The notes: generated by a model not told the origin, from the letters alone. A stretch of 64,000 bases of DNA from Pycnococcus provasolii (GCA_938743325.2 OW568881.1:248001-312000), one strand, 5' to 3'; positions 10,137 to 19,978 are shown, numbered from the stretch's first letter. Numbers and translations are program-made.

Positions 10137-13046
10137 ATGAACAGCGGTAACCAGACAGATCCCAACGACGACAGTGCAGATATACGCGTGAGCTTTCAAC
10201 TTGACCGAAGGCCGTCAACAAGCCGTGCAATGGAGGAGAGCGGCGGCGCCGGCAATGGCCCTGTGCGAGGCGCGCGTGCTAAGAAGTCTGCGAAAGAATT
10301 GTGGGCTGTCGTGCGCGACCACTTTGAGCTGTTCCAAGACATGACGCTCGGTGCGTACCTGCTCAAGCAAGCTAAGAAACGAGTCGTGGAAATGGAGCGC
10401 TCAACAGCCACAGGATTGTACGACCCAGACGCAGCCTTCATGAGAGGCACCGTGGCCGTGAAACGTGCGCGCGACGCCATAGTGAACAACTGGAAACATC
10501 TCAAGCCTACAGAGCGCTTCCTTCGAAGTCTCATGATACACCCAGACTCGCACTTTCGCAGCGCATGGGACTGTGTGCAGGTGTTCGTGCTTCTCTACCT
10601 CTCCATAATGGTGCCGTACCGCGTCGGCTTCCACATTGCGTCGCAGGGATGGACGTACGTGCTCGACTTCTTGATGGACATCTACTTCCTCATCGACATC
10701 TGCCTAGCCTTTTTCACCGGGTACGTCAGCGAGCCGACGGGAGAGATTGTCATGAGCCCAAACTACGTTGCACAGAGATACCTTCGTACTTGGTTCACGC
10801 TCGACATCGTCGCGAGCGCACCCGTTGACATGATCGTGCGCGCCGTCGAAGGTCGCTTCGCGTGCTCGTGGGATATGCCTGACGGCGGATGTCCACCTGG
10901 CGGAGGCGACTTACCAGCTGGCCAGCTACTCCGCTTCCTTCGATTTGCGCGTCTTGCCCGTCTCATGAAGCTGCTTCGTCTAGCGCGCATCAGCCGGATC
11001 CTGCAGCGCTATGAGGACCGAGCCGTGAGCATTGCGCGCTTCATGACGTTTGCGCGCATCGTCTTTGTTCTCTTCTTCCTCGGCCACAGTCTTGGCTGCA
11101 TGTTCTTCTTCTTCTCCAACAAGGAGTGGAGATCATCCTCGGAGGATGCCACGTATTTCGAAGACGGCGGCTGGTTCGTGTGGGACGACGTCGACCTCAG
11201 CTACGCGAGCCAGGCGACAACCACGGAGGCGTACATAGCCTCAGTGTACTGGGCGTTTCAGACGGTCACCACGGTCGGCTACGGCGACCTCACGCCCATC
11301 ACGCTGAGCGAGCGCATCGTCTCGACCATCGCCATGGTGGCGGGCAGCCTGATGTTCAGCGTGATGATGAGCTCCATCTTCAACGCGATGAACCCCGACT
11401 CGGTCAAGGCACGGAATGCCATCCTCATCGACGCGGTGAGCAACTTCGCAAAAAATAATCAAATGCCGCGCAAGCTCGCTGCTCGCGTCCGACAGTTCTA
11501 TCGTCGGCAGAGCCACGACACGGTGGATGATCGACGCGTCATCACCGGCCTGAGCTCTGATCTGCGTATGGACGTGCTGCGTGTGCTCTACTTGGACTTT
11601 ATGCGCGAGAATCCACTGTTCAACGCGGTTCTCAAGAGGGACGAAGAGGCCCTGATGTTGGTAGTGTCGTATATACTGCCGATGACGATACCGCAGGCTG
11701 CGGCTGTTTACATCCGTGGTGAGTCAGCGGACCAGGTGTTCTTTTTGTTTCGCGGCGAAGCGGAGATTATCGATGATCGCGTTCTTGACGAAGCTGGCGA
11801 TACTCAAGGAGCGGCGGAAGAGCTTCTCGACGAAAACGAGCCTACGGTGCTCGGCGTGTTCGGCGAGGGGGCGTACTTCGGCGAGGGCAGCGTCCTAGGA
11901 TTGAGGCGACGTACTGAAACTGTGCGCTCTCGCTCGTCGGTTTTGACGTTGCTCGCAATGCCTTTTGACATAGCATCTGAAATCGTGAGGCGAGACGATG
12001 AGTTGTATGCAAAGATTCGCACAATCTTCATGGAGCGAATAAAGAAATTCGGCAGTTCGCAGGACAAGGTGTCGGCTGTGCGCGAACTTGTGCTAACATC
12101 GCCGTCCATGGGCGGGTCGAGAAAGGTGGAGACGGATGCGGAAGTTAACTTAGGTGCACACACGTTTCTCGGCGACCCGGGCAAGTTGCGGATCAGCCAG
12201 CTTAAGAATCATAAAAAGCAAGTGGCAGCACGGATGGGATGGATGAGCGGTGTCATCGGCGCGAAAGCTGCTGCTCTGGCGACCTCCGTGAGTGCCATGG
12301 GTGACAAAGCGAGGAAATTGACGGGACTTCCTACTAGCGATCGATTTACGAAGAATCAAGACGATGTGAATGTGAAAGCATCATCAAAAGCATCATCAAA
12401 TGAAGCACCAGATAAGATCGATTCGTCGAAAGATCAGGAGAAGTCATCGCATGAGGATTCCACGAAAACAGATACAGGAGTTCGCATGATTCATGGAGCT
12501 GCACATGTCATACTGGAGCAAGAGAAGCAAGAGCTGGAAGTGCAACCTCACTTAGGACTTAGGGCTATGAAAAGTGGAGGCTCAGTTCGTGGCCCAATTA
12601 TTCCGAGAATTCCAACTCAACCAGCTGTACCACCACTTGTGCATAACACGATAAGGCCAAGTCAGCCACCGGCTCGCACAATAAAAGAGGCAGAAAGCTT
12701 CCACGAGAGGGCCCCATCCGGCAACGAGGATGAGCCCTTCCGAGTGGTACGCGCCTTTGTGCTAGGGCGTGCCATCCCAGGCTCAGGGGCACCGTCCAGT
12801 CATGCGGAATATGGCGAGTTCGTTCCTGAGCAATCCGAATCCTTGGCAGCGCCGAAAACCGAAAAGCGCCAGCAGATAGATGCCGATGGTGAGACTCGTT
12901 ATGAGTACGTCGTAATTCCTGATTCGCGTGCCCCAACTCCTAGTCTCTTGGTGCGCAACGCCCTGCAGAACCTTGGCGTTGCGCTGTCGACGGAAGCGAG
13001 GAAGCCGAAGGACCTTCAACAGCTGCTAGCCAGGAACCGCGACTAA
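10137..13046 (+). CDS. Voltage-gated potassium channel with cyclic-nucleotide-binding domain (KCNH/EAG- or plant Shaker-like)
   Basis: The 969-residue product is a six-TM cation channel subunit. S1 lies near residues 143-165, the S4 voltage sensor near 262-290 has regularly spaced arginines (LRFLRFARLARLMKLLRLARI), and the pore holds TTVGYGD (about 377-383), the canonical K+ selectivity filter. A C-linker follows, then a cyclic-nucleotide-binding-homology domain at about 490-625 and a long, poorly conserved tail with Lys/Ser-rich and acidic parts. No PAS domain or ankyrin repeats were recognised, so it cannot be placed firmly in the EAG or plant Shaker group. It would move K+ across the plasma membrane or an internal membrane in response to voltage. 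A TGTAA signal lies at 13130-13134. Confidence 0.9.
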   Translation: MNSGNQTDPNDDSADIRVSFQLDRRPSTSRAMEESGGAGNGPVRGARAKKSAKELWAVVRDHFELFQDMTLGAYLLKQAKKRVVEMERSTATGLYDPDAAFMRGTVAVKRARDAIVNNWKHLKPTERFLRSLMIHPDSHFRSAWDCVQVFVLLYLSIMVPYRVGFHIASQGWTYVLDFLMDIYFLIDICLAFFTGYVSEPTGEIVMSPNYVAQRYLRTWFTLDIVASAPVDMIVRAVEGRFACSWDMPDGGCPPGGGDLPAGQLLRFLRFARLARLMKLLRLARISRILQRYEDRAVSIARFMTFARIVFVLFFLGHSLGCMFFFFSNKEWRSSSEDATYFEDGGWFVWDDVDLSYASQATTTEAYIASVYWAFQTVTTVGYGDLTPITLSERIVSTIAMVAGSLMFSVMMSSIFNAMNPDSVKARNAILIDAVSNFAKNNQMPRKLAARVRQFYRRQSHDTVDDRRVITGLSSDLRMDVLRVLYLDFMRENPLFNAVLKRDEEALMLVVSYILPMTIPQAAAVYIRGESADQVFFLFRGEAEIIDDRVLDEAGDTQGAAEELLDENEPTVLGVFGEGAYFGEGSVLGLRRRTETVRSRSSVLTLLAMPFDIASEIVRRDDELYAKIRTIFMERIKKFGSSQDKVSAVRELVLTSPSMGGSRKVETDAEVNLGAHTFLGDPGKLRISQLKNHKKQVAARMGWMSGVIGAKAAALATSVSAMGDKARKLTGLPTSDRFTKNQDDVNVKASSKASSNEAPDKIDSSKDQEKSSHEDSTKTDTGVRMIHGAAHVILEQEKQELEVQPHLGLRAMKSGGSVRGPIIPRIPTQPAVPPLVHNTIRPSQPPARTIKEAESFHERAPSGNEDEPFRVVRAFVLGRAIPGSGAPSSHAEYGEFVPEQSESLAAPKTEKRQQIDADGETRYEYVVIPDSRAPTPSLLVRNALQNLGVALSTEARKPKDLQQLLARNRD

Positions 13047-13187
13047 GGTGGTTTCCTGCTCACGTTCTGTTCTCTCTCTTAGCTACGCGTAAGTTCGCTA
13101 CGTATACTAGGGTAAGAATGCAGTACACTTGTAACTTCTCTCATAGAAATGCGTAAAACAAAAAACAGGAGCGTTCCGTTCCGACGC

Positions 13188-13218
13188 GGGTTAGGGTTTA
13201 GGGTTACCCTTAGGGTTC
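13188..13218 (+). repeat. Interstitial telomere-like tract (TTAGGG/TTTAGGG, degenerate)
   Basis: Reads ttagggtttagggttaccc followed by ttagggtt, mixing the six-base and seven-base plant-type unit. It lies just upstream of the LRR-hydrolase start, between two same-strand genes. Confidence 0.7.
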
Positions 13219-13284
13219 GTGGGGCTCTCTCCCGCCCCGCCTCTCTCCTCTCGGCCCTATCCTGAATGTTATCTTATCTCTAAA

Positions 13285-15297
13285 ATGTCGTCCTGCGCTG
13301 CTCCTTCTCGGTCGTTGCCTGCTCCTTCTCAAGGTCGTGGTGCTCGTGCTCCTGGTGCTCCTGGTGCGTCTCTTCGTCGTCGTGCTACTGGTGCTGCTGG
13401 TGCTCGTCCTCATGGATCAGGGGTGGTGGGATCACTGTCGTCGTCGTCGTCGTCGTCGTCTTCAATAGGCCGGATCCATGACGGGTCGCCCGAACCCGTC
13501 GACGTCGTCATCTTCAAGGGTGCGCAAACCGGACGCATCGACCTCAGTGGGAGGCAAATCGTACAACTTCCCAAGGAACTCATCGACGTTCTTCCCGATA
13601 TCGACGAGCTGAGTCTCGCTGGAAACGCGCTGAGGGAACTCCCTGTGGAGTTTGTGCGCCGAGCATCGCGCATGCGCAAGCTGAACCTCGCGGGGAACGA
13701 GCTCGAAACATTACCCGACGATGAAGAGGCGTGGAAGCACGGGCTTGGCGCGAGACTTGACGGACTGTGGCTGCACGGAAATCGACTCGAGGAGCTGCCC
13801 GACGCACTTTTCACGTCGTGCCCTTCGCTCGAGAATCTAAGTGTCGCGGGCAACGCGTTGGCGACGTTCGGCATCTCAAGTGAAAGAGAAGGAGTATCGT
13901 GCTTGCCTAATCTGAGACAGCTCAATATCAGCGGAAATCGCATCGAGCGCATTCCGGATGGCTTGTTCGAGGCGTGCAATCGGCTTGTGGAATTGAGTGT
14001 CCACGGTAATCGGCTCACGTCGCTGCCCCGCAGCCTTGCGACGGGTTCTGGCGTGTCGTTGCGAGAACTTTTTGCACAGGGAAATCGCCTCACGGGTGCA
14101 CTGTTCGGCGACTGCCACACGCTGCCGAGTCACGGTTGGTTCCCGCTGCTGGAAGAACTCAGCGTGGCCGACAATCAACTGACAGGTCTCGTTCCTGATT
14201 GTGCACGTCAGTTCGAGGGCGCCATGCCGAATATTGCGATCCTGCACGCGTACGGCAATCAACTCGAGGAAATCCCAGACTACCTGCTCGATTCCGCGCG
14301 CACGATCGATGGCAGGCGCAAGAGAAGGCAGTTGTACATTGAAGATAATGCATTGCTCGATGGCGCGGCGATCGTAGCGAAGGCCAGAGAGCGCTGCATG
14401 TCGCTCGGATCGGGGCTCGTGAGTCTGACGCTCGGCCTTGACAATCATCAAGCTGGAGGCGTTACGCAGCTCGACGATGCGGGTGTGAGCGTTGTTGCAG
14501 GCGCCTGCCGCCCTTTGCCTGGCATTGGTGGCTACGTGAAGGTGGTTCCCATCGTGCGCCTGCAGCCGGACGTGTCACCCTCATCTGACACCTGTGATGT
14601 CTTGAGCCAAGACAACTGTCTTGAGCCACCAGCGCAAGATGCCACCAGCGGACGTGTCATGGTGGTTAGCTTCGCCTCTGCACCCGGTTTGCCTAATTGG
14701 GGAGGCGTTCTCGGTCGCGTGGCAGGTCGCATGCAGGTACAAGACACCTCGCGTGTTGACGTGTGCTTTGTGTGCGATGCGAGAAGGACGTGGTACGCCG
14801 ACCCTAGCTGGCAAGACGCCATGAGCGCCCTGGCACGCGACGGCAACTACGCCGGTGCGCTTTTGCTCGGTGACTCGATGGGTGCGACGGGAGCGGTGCT
14901 ATGCGCGGGCGCCGCAGCTTCGGTGATTGGCACCAATGTTGAGTGCGCGGCATTCTGTCCTCAGGTGGATCTCACGCGAAGTTCCATTCGTCCGTTCGAG
15001 GATGATCGCGAGGGTGTGAATTATGCTGACGCGTGCCGCCGTGTAGTCGATTCGGCCCGAGTTCTCGTCGCCGCGGGAGGTCGGCTTGGCGTTCACTGTG
15101 GATCATGGGAGCACGATGCCGAGCAAGCATACAAGCTTGCTGTTGACGTGGATCCAAACCAGCAAGGTGTGCAGGTAACGGTTCACGGCGAGGTGCATGA
15201 TCACCGCGTCGCGTATGCAATGGAGGCGGACGGTGGGCGCTTGAGTCAGCTTGTTGAGCGTGCGATTGAGGAGAGGTTGGCATTGGCTGTCAGATGA
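13285..15297 (+). CDS. Leucine-rich-repeat protein fused to an alpha/beta-hydrolase-like domain
   Basis: I take the ATG at 13285 as start because codons upstream in frame lack an ATG; this gives 670 residues. The first about 80 residues are Ala/Gly/Arg/Ser-rich with a serine run, possibly an organelle presequence. Residues 85-360 hold about eight leucine-rich repeats of the LxxLxLxxNxLxxLPxxLF type. The C-terminal part (about 430-670) has an alpha/beta-hydrolase pattern: a nucleophile elbow GDSMGATGA with Ser near 530 and a late histidine in VHGEVHDHRVA near 638-640. A catalytic triad is thus plausible, but the acid residue is not certain. LRR-hydrolase fusions of this sort are not a common named family. 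Its last 215 coding bases plus about 80 more are copied in inverted, broken form at 16793-17041. Confidence 0.7.
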   Translation: MSSCAAPSRSLPAPSQGRGARAPGAPGASLRRRATGAAGARPHGSGVVGSLSSSSSSSSSIGRIHDGSPEPVDVVIFKGAQTGRIDLSGRQIVQLPKELIDVLPDIDELSLAGNALRELPVEFVRRASRMRKLNLAGNELETLPDDEEAWKHGLGARLDGLWLHGNRLEELPDALFTSCPSLENLSVAGNALATFGISSEREGVSCLPNLRQLNISGNRIERIPDGLFEACNRLVELSVHGNRLTSLPRSLATGSGVSLRELFAQGNRLTGALFGDCHTLPSHGWFPLLEELSVADNQLTGLVPDCARQFEGAMPNIAILHAYGNQLEEIPDYLLDSARTIDGRRKRRQLYIEDNALLDGAAIVAKARERCMSLGSGLVSLTLGLDNHQAGGVTQLDDAGVSVVAGACRPLPGIGGYVKVVPIVRLQPDVSPSSDTCDVLSQDNCLEPPAQDATSGRVMVVSFASAPGLPNWGGVLGRVAGRMQVQDTSRVDVCFVCDARRTWYADPSWQDAMSALARDGNYAGALLLGDSMGATGAVLCAGAAASVIGTNVECAAFCPQVDLTRSSIRPFEDDREGVNYADACRRVVDSARVLVAAGGRLGVHCGSWEHDAEQAYKLAVDVDPNQQGVQVTVHGEVHDHRVAYAMEADGGRLSQLVERAIEERLALAVR

Positions 15298-15386
15298 AGT
15301 GTGTTATGTACTAATCAAATGTCCACCCTTTTTGTATTACTGCGCGGAATTTTGTGACCCTGCTCGGGTATGGCTTGCAACCAAAT

Positions 15387-16663
15387 TCACTCTTCGATCT
15401 TCACCTTATCGTCGCCTCGCACATTTTCCTCAAGAATTTCATCTATGGCGCGTGCGCTGTTAAATCCGACGAGTGGATCTGAATCGAGTCGCATTGTGTC
15501 GTCCAATAGCGGTACTGGCAGTGGTGTTGCTCCTGCTGGGAGTAGCGTGGCTGTTGGCGGTGATGGCTCCTCCTCCCCCGCTATGGCCTGACCTGAAACA
15601 TTCGACCACGGCCAGCTTCGATTCGATCGTCCCGAAGAACTATTGCCCCTACTGCTACTGCCGCTGCTAAGTCGCGATAACATTCGCATCATCTGCTGGA
15701 ATGGTCCTGTCGATGCCAAGTCAGCTGCTGGCGGTGGTGGCGGCGGGGGAGAGGGAGCAGGTAAGGCTGCTGTGCATGGTGGCGGCATCTCGTGAGGTGA
15801 TACTGTCGGCACGTCGGGTACGACGTACCGTTCAGTTGGCGGCATCTCTTGAGGTGATACTGTCGGCACGTCGGGTACGACGTTCCGTTCCGCGGACGTG
15901 ATGGTATTCGAGCGTTCCATCTTTGGACCGCCGGAATGACGTCCACTCCCGAAGAGGCGAGAAAAGCTTGGTAGAGTCAAACCAGACAAAGTAGGACGAG
16001 CGGGAGTGGCGCCGGCAGATGTCATTGGTGCCTTGCGTGCTGCCTCCTCCATCTTCTCCACTTTTCTCTTTTTGTAACGCTCGACACGCCGTTCGCCGTG
16101 AATGCGAAGGCTTTCCGCGCAGCTCCTCTTGTCGCCCTCGAACTTCTCAAGCTCATGGAAACGTGAGCACTGTTGACAGAAGCGACGTGATACACCATCC
16201 GCAAATCCATCCACTTGACTCGCCTTACCATGCTCCTCGCACACGCGATGCTTAGAGAAGTATTTGGGCGTAGTTCCGTCTATTATTCGTGTGTTCGGTT
16301 GTTGTTAGTAATTGTTGTTTATCCGCCACGGACGGATGGTTCATCATGGCGAACTAACTTACCGAGAGTTTTTCCGCACGCGGGAACCTGGCACGTCACG
16401 GGTCCCACCGAGTTTCGACGCGCTCGTCGATTCGTCGGCCCAGGCGAAGCCGTCGATGGAGCAGCAGTGCCACCATCACTTCTACCACCAGAGTTGTTGT
16501 TGTTGATGTTGTTAATTTGGTTGGATTGCATCGCGTTGATCCAACCGTCGAGAGAAAGGTCTGCCGAAACCTCGTTGGGTGGTTGAGAGTCCGTGACGTA
16601 GTAGACCGCAGCGGTCCCCTGAGCGTCGTTCTCCAGAGGTGGCGCCGCGTTTGCGTCCGCCAT
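15387..16663 (-). CDS. SBP-box transcription factor, copy 1 (two exons)
   Basis: Exon 1 is 16663-16363 and exon 2 is 16279-15387; joining across GT-AG gives 397 residues in one frame. The join completes an SBP domain: CQVPAC, KHRVCEEH (first zinc site, CCCH), then FCQQCSRFHELEKF and KRSC (second site, CCHC), followed by the bipartite nuclear-localisation signal ERRVERYKKRK. Exon 1 begins MADANAAPP and has an Asn/Ile-rich linker. After the SBP domain come two copies of the VPTVSPQEMPP/VPTVSPHEMPP motif and a Ser-rich tail. SBP proteins bind GTAC-core DNA motifs; targets in algae include copper-response and developmental genes. The gene is a tandem duplicate of the next one and converges on the LRR-hydrolase gene 89 bases away. 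Confidence 0.9.
16280..16362 (-). other. Intron of SBP-box copy 1, introner-like
   Basis: This is an 83-base GT-AG intron splitting the SBP domain after its first two cysteines (phase 1). It contains the stretch gtggcggataaacaaca and the branch-point-like actaacaac, both also found in the intron of the unrelated isomerase gene at 23281-23365. Confidence 0.85.
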
Positions 16664-16792
16664 GGAATTTATTTATTGGAAAACTCGCCGCTCGCTCGGA
16701 GATTCCAGTTCTGGGCCTTTATCGGAGTGAATGAATCCACCAACCCCTAATTGACTAATTCATCCAAGGAAAAAATCAATGGCGGACTTCAG

Positions 16793-17041
16793 AAGCCATG
16801 CCAAGCAGGGTGTCAAAATTCCGCGCAGTAATACAAAAAGGGTGGACATTTGATTAGTCCATAACACACTTCATCTGACAATCAACGCCAACCTCTCCTC
16901 AATCGCACGCTCAACAAGCTGACTCAACCGCCCGTGAACCGTTACCTGCACACCTTGCTGGTTTGGATCCATCCACATCAACGGCAAGCTTGTATGCTTG
17001 CTCGGCATCAGGCTCCCATGTTACACAGTGAACGCCAAGCG
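16793..17041 (-). pseudogene. Inverted broken copy of the 3' end of the LRR-hydrolase gene
   Basis: On the minus strand this segment matches 15084-15376: the final coding part of the LRR-hydrolase gene, its stop and the first bases beyond, including the shared run tgtccaccctttttgtatta. It lacks about 46 bases that, in the parent, encode the VHDHRVA region with the presumed catalytic histidine, and it has scattered substitutions. It has no start codon and no upstream part of the gene. It is a duplicated fragment lying between the two SBP genes. Confidence 0.9.
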
Positions 17042-17099
17042 AACTCGAAGTCGCGATAACATTCGCATCATCTACTGGAATGATCCTGTCGATGCCAAG

Positions 17100-17863
17100 T
17101 CAGCTGTTGTGGCGGCGGTTGTGGTACTGCATCTGAAATTGCAGGTGCATGAGTAGTAGCTGTTGCAGCACCAGAGGCGGGGGAGGGCCCGGAGCAGGTA
17201 AGGGTGCTGTGTATGATGGCTGCCCCGTGATGGCAGCCGACAGTATCTCGTAGTGAGGTGATACTGTCGGCACGTCGGGTACGACGTTCCGTTCTGATGG
17301 CGGCATATCGTGATGAGGTGATACTGTCGGCACGTGGGGTGCGACGTTCCGTTCCGTGGACGTGATCAAGCTTGGTAGAGTCAAACCAGACCATGTGCCA
17401 GGACGAGCGGGAGTGGCGCCGGCAGATGTCATTGGTGCCTTGCGTGCTGCCTCCTCCATCTTCTCCACTTTTCTCTTTTTGTAACGCTCGACACGCCGTT
17501 CGCCGTGAATGCGAAGGCTTTCCGCGCAGCTCCTCTTGTCGCCCTCGAACTTCTCAAGCTCATGGAAACGTGAGCACTGTTGACAGAAGCGACGTGATAC
17601 ACCATCCGCGAATCCATCCACTTGACTCGCCTTACCATGCTCCTCGCACACGCGATGCTTAGAGAAGTATTTGGGCGTAGTTCCGTCTATTATTCGTGTG
17701 TTCGGTTGTTGTTAGTAATTGTTGTTTATCCGCCACGGATGGATGGTTCATCATGGCGAACTAACTTACCGAAAGTTTTTCCGCACGCGGGAACCTGGCA
17801 CAAAAGCTTAACCCTGCCCTTAGCGTAGATCTGCTGAGGCGGCGCCGCGTTTACGTCCGCCAT
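17100..17863 (-). CDS. SBP-box transcription factor, copy 2 (two exons, shorter)
   Basis: Exon 1 is 17863-17770 and exon 2 is 17686-17100, giving 226 residues in one frame. The SBP domain, nuclear-localisation signal and downstream VPTVSP motifs are nearly identical to copy 1. The two ends differ. The N-terminal region before CQVPAC is only about 21 residues (MADVNAAPP, then a new stretch) instead of about 90, and the C-terminus stops early, losing the Ser-rich tail. Homology with copy 1 runs on past this stop to about 17048, where it meets the inverted hydrolase fragment. The open frame and intact zinc ligands suggest it can still make a DNA-binding protein, possibly a competitor of copy 1; this last point is inference. 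Confidence 0.8.
17687..17769 (-). other. Intron of SBP-box copy 2, introner-like
   Basis: An 83-base GT-AG intron almost identical to that of copy 1, at the same place in the SBP domain. It was therefore present before the gene duplicated. Confidence 0.85.
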
Positions 17864-18305
17864 GGAATTTATTGGAAAACTCGCCGCTCGCTCGGAGATT
17901 ACAGATCTGGGCCTTTATCGGAGCGAAGGGAAGGGATGAATCACGAATTGGGGAACGCGAGCGTACGGATTTCACCTTAGTTCGCGGTATCCCCGCAAAA
18001 AGCTCGAGTGTGCTGGACTTTGCTCCAGCCAGTTCGGGTTTTCTTCCAATCTCTCCTTGATCACAAATACTTGCCAGCACAAAGACAACCCCGAATGATA
18101 ACCCCGAATGATGCGCGCCCCATTCCGTGATTCAGAGAGTAGACGTACAATCATCATCAGTCCCGTTTAGAACGATTACAATGTTGAGACGGACGCGATC
18201 GTGGCATTTCGTCACTTGGCTTCCACCAACCCCTAATTCATCCAAGGAAAAAATCAATGGCGGACTTCAGAGTCCATAACAGGTAAACAATCGGTTTCAA
18301 GACCG
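17864..18305. other. Upstream region of SBP copy 2 with an inserted MITE-like segment
   Basis: The first about 70 bases and the last stretch (about 18226-18280, ccaccaacccctaattcatcc) are homologous to the block upstream of SBP copy 1 (16664-16790). Between them sit about 290 bases not present there. Within this, 17938-18133 is bounded by imperfect inverted ends: gaatcacgaattgggg on the left and ccccattccgtgattc on the right. It contains two copies of accccgaatgat, the reverse complement of the window's ATTCGGGGTT motif. No clear target-site duplication or coding capacity is seen. Confidence 0.5.
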
Positions 18306-19344
18306 TTATTCTGCGGTGGTTTCGAGCTGCGGGCGCAGCAGCAGATACACCGCCGGTCCCATGATAGGAAGCAGCGACAACAAGAACGGCCAGTTCGCGT
18401 CGACGCCCCGTCGTCGTGCGTCCGAGGCTGCCCAGAAAGGTGCGCACAGGCTGAGCGTCGCGCAATCGCACGACGTTACGTTCACGAGCTTCGAGGTGGC
18501 GAACATCGCCTTGAATTCCTCCACGCCGGCGAGACCACCGCTGGATGCCTGGTAGGCACACGCGGCGACCGCACCTACGAGAAGCGCAGCCTGAATTTTG
18601 GATTCCAAAATCGTGGCGACGAATCCCCCTGTTCTTCCTTCCCACGCCGCTTCGTCCGCCACCGCGCCGTCCGCCGCCTCCCTGAACTTCGTGATGGCGA
18701 GGTAAGGGAGGAGCGCGAATGCTCCGAACGCCACGGACGCCGCAACGAACGGCGTCGCGGGCGGCGCGAATCGCTTGTCATCCGTCTGAACGATGCGCGC
18801 GCTTGGTATCTGTTTGTTTTATTGATTTATTGATTTTTAAGTTTTAGCGTGTTGTTAGGAGTGTCGATTGTTTTGTCGTTTGTTGTGTATGGATGGTTGG
18901 AGCAAGGCTTACGAGCAGAGATGCGTACACCGCCGGCCAGACTCCCATGACGTTGAAGAGCCCGCTGAACGTCGGCGGTCCCTGTTGCGCGATAATTTGC
19001 TGAACGAGGTTTTCGTCGAATCCGGCGGGTGACGTGGGTGCGACGAACGCTGCGTACGCGACTAAGGATGCCCACGGCACGGCGAACGGTGCCGCGGCAC
19101 GAAGACCCGCGGCGACGTCGAGAGGAGGTGGTGGTGGAGGTGTCTTCTTTGACACGGAGAAGGATGAAAGCGAGGGGAGCTTAATCAAGGCGTACGATCG
19201 TGTGCTCCTCGTATGGGCATGCTTCGATTTATTATAGCCTGTCAGCAAGGATGCTTTCTTCTTCCACTTTAACGGCGTCGAGCCGTTAAAGCACTGCGAA
19301 GACTGAGAAGAAGAGAAAGAAGCGGAACCGGAGAGCATCATCAT
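18306..19344 (-). CDS. Plastid multi-pass membrane protein (two exons)
   Basis: Exon 1 runs from the ATG at 19344 to 18913 and exon 2 from 18809 to 18306; the phase-0 GT-AG join gives 311 residues and creates the continuous conserved run VWPAVYASLLIPSARIVQTDDKR. The N-terminus (about 70 residues) is Ser/Lys-rich and lacks acidic residues, typical of a chloroplast transit peptide. At least four hydrophobic stretches follow, including AAPFAVPWASLVAYAAFVAP, VAFGAFALLPYLAI and WPFLLSLLPIMGPAVYLLL. The block FNVMGVWPAVYASLL...FAPPATPFVAASVAFGAFALLPY resembles uncharacterised plastid proteins conserved in algae and plants. Function unknown. In-frame ATGs at 19341 and 19338 are equally possible starts. 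Confidence 0.75.
18810..18912 (-). other. Intron of the plastid membrane protein gene
   Basis: A 103-base GT-AG intron, phase 0. It shares aaccatcc and a branch-point-like ctaacaac with the SBP and isomerase introns but lacks their gtggcggataaac core, so relationship is only suggestive. Confidence 0.8.
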
Positions 19345-19978
19345 CCAATTTACTGTATCACCGAGCAAAAGACGTGTGATGAACGCCAAACTTGTGACAA
19401 AAATCGCAAAACAAAACTAAAAAACTTGTGGCGCAGAGAAGAAGAAGAAATCTCACAGAAGGAAATCCAAATCAACGAGGGGGAAATCTCAGGAGGTGAA
19501 AAGAAGGAAACCCCGAAACCTTTTTAAAGGTAGATAGATGCCCTGCTACCACTACCACTACGATAAAACCCTGACGCTTCGGGTTAGGGTTAGGGTTAGG
19601 GTTAGGGTTAGGGTTAGGTGGGGGTTCGGTTTCCTCTTCCGAACAGGTCGTTCGTTTGCCGTATCTTCATTGAACTCCATCTCACCGGCGGCGGCGGCGA
19701 CGACGACACGGATTTTACGCAAACACTTCCAAGCAAGTCTTCCAAGCAACGCAACGCAACGCAACGTTGGCAACGCACGTCCGAGACTCTCGAAAAGTCG
19801 CCTGCTCATAGATAGATATTACAAGTGCACTCTCGCACTTGCTCATTTGTGTCGTGTTGTTTTGTTTTATAGACTCCCCCTTATTACTACCGTAGTATAG
19901 TGGGATCGTAGTTATCTGAGTACCTCGTTTGCTGATTTTTCGTTTTGTTTAAACTCCGTCTCTTCGAAGATCTTCACG
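19345..19978. other. Intergenic region between the divergent plastid membrane protein and MFSD5-like genes
   Basis: It contains the telomere-like tract listed separately and four adjacent gcaac units at about 19750-19765. No gene is seen. Confidence 0.5.
19581..19618 (+). repeat. Interstitial telomeric tract (TTAGGG), about six copies
   Basis: Six perfect or near-perfect head-to-tail gggtta units followed by ggtggggg. It sits about 360 bases upstream of the MFSD5-like start. Unique genes on both sides show it is internal rather than a chromosome end. Confidence 0.9.

Noticed and set aside
19581-19618. TTAGGG tract read as a chromosome end
   Set aside because: Ordinary genes continue on both sides, so it is interstitial; the same holds for the other five tracts.
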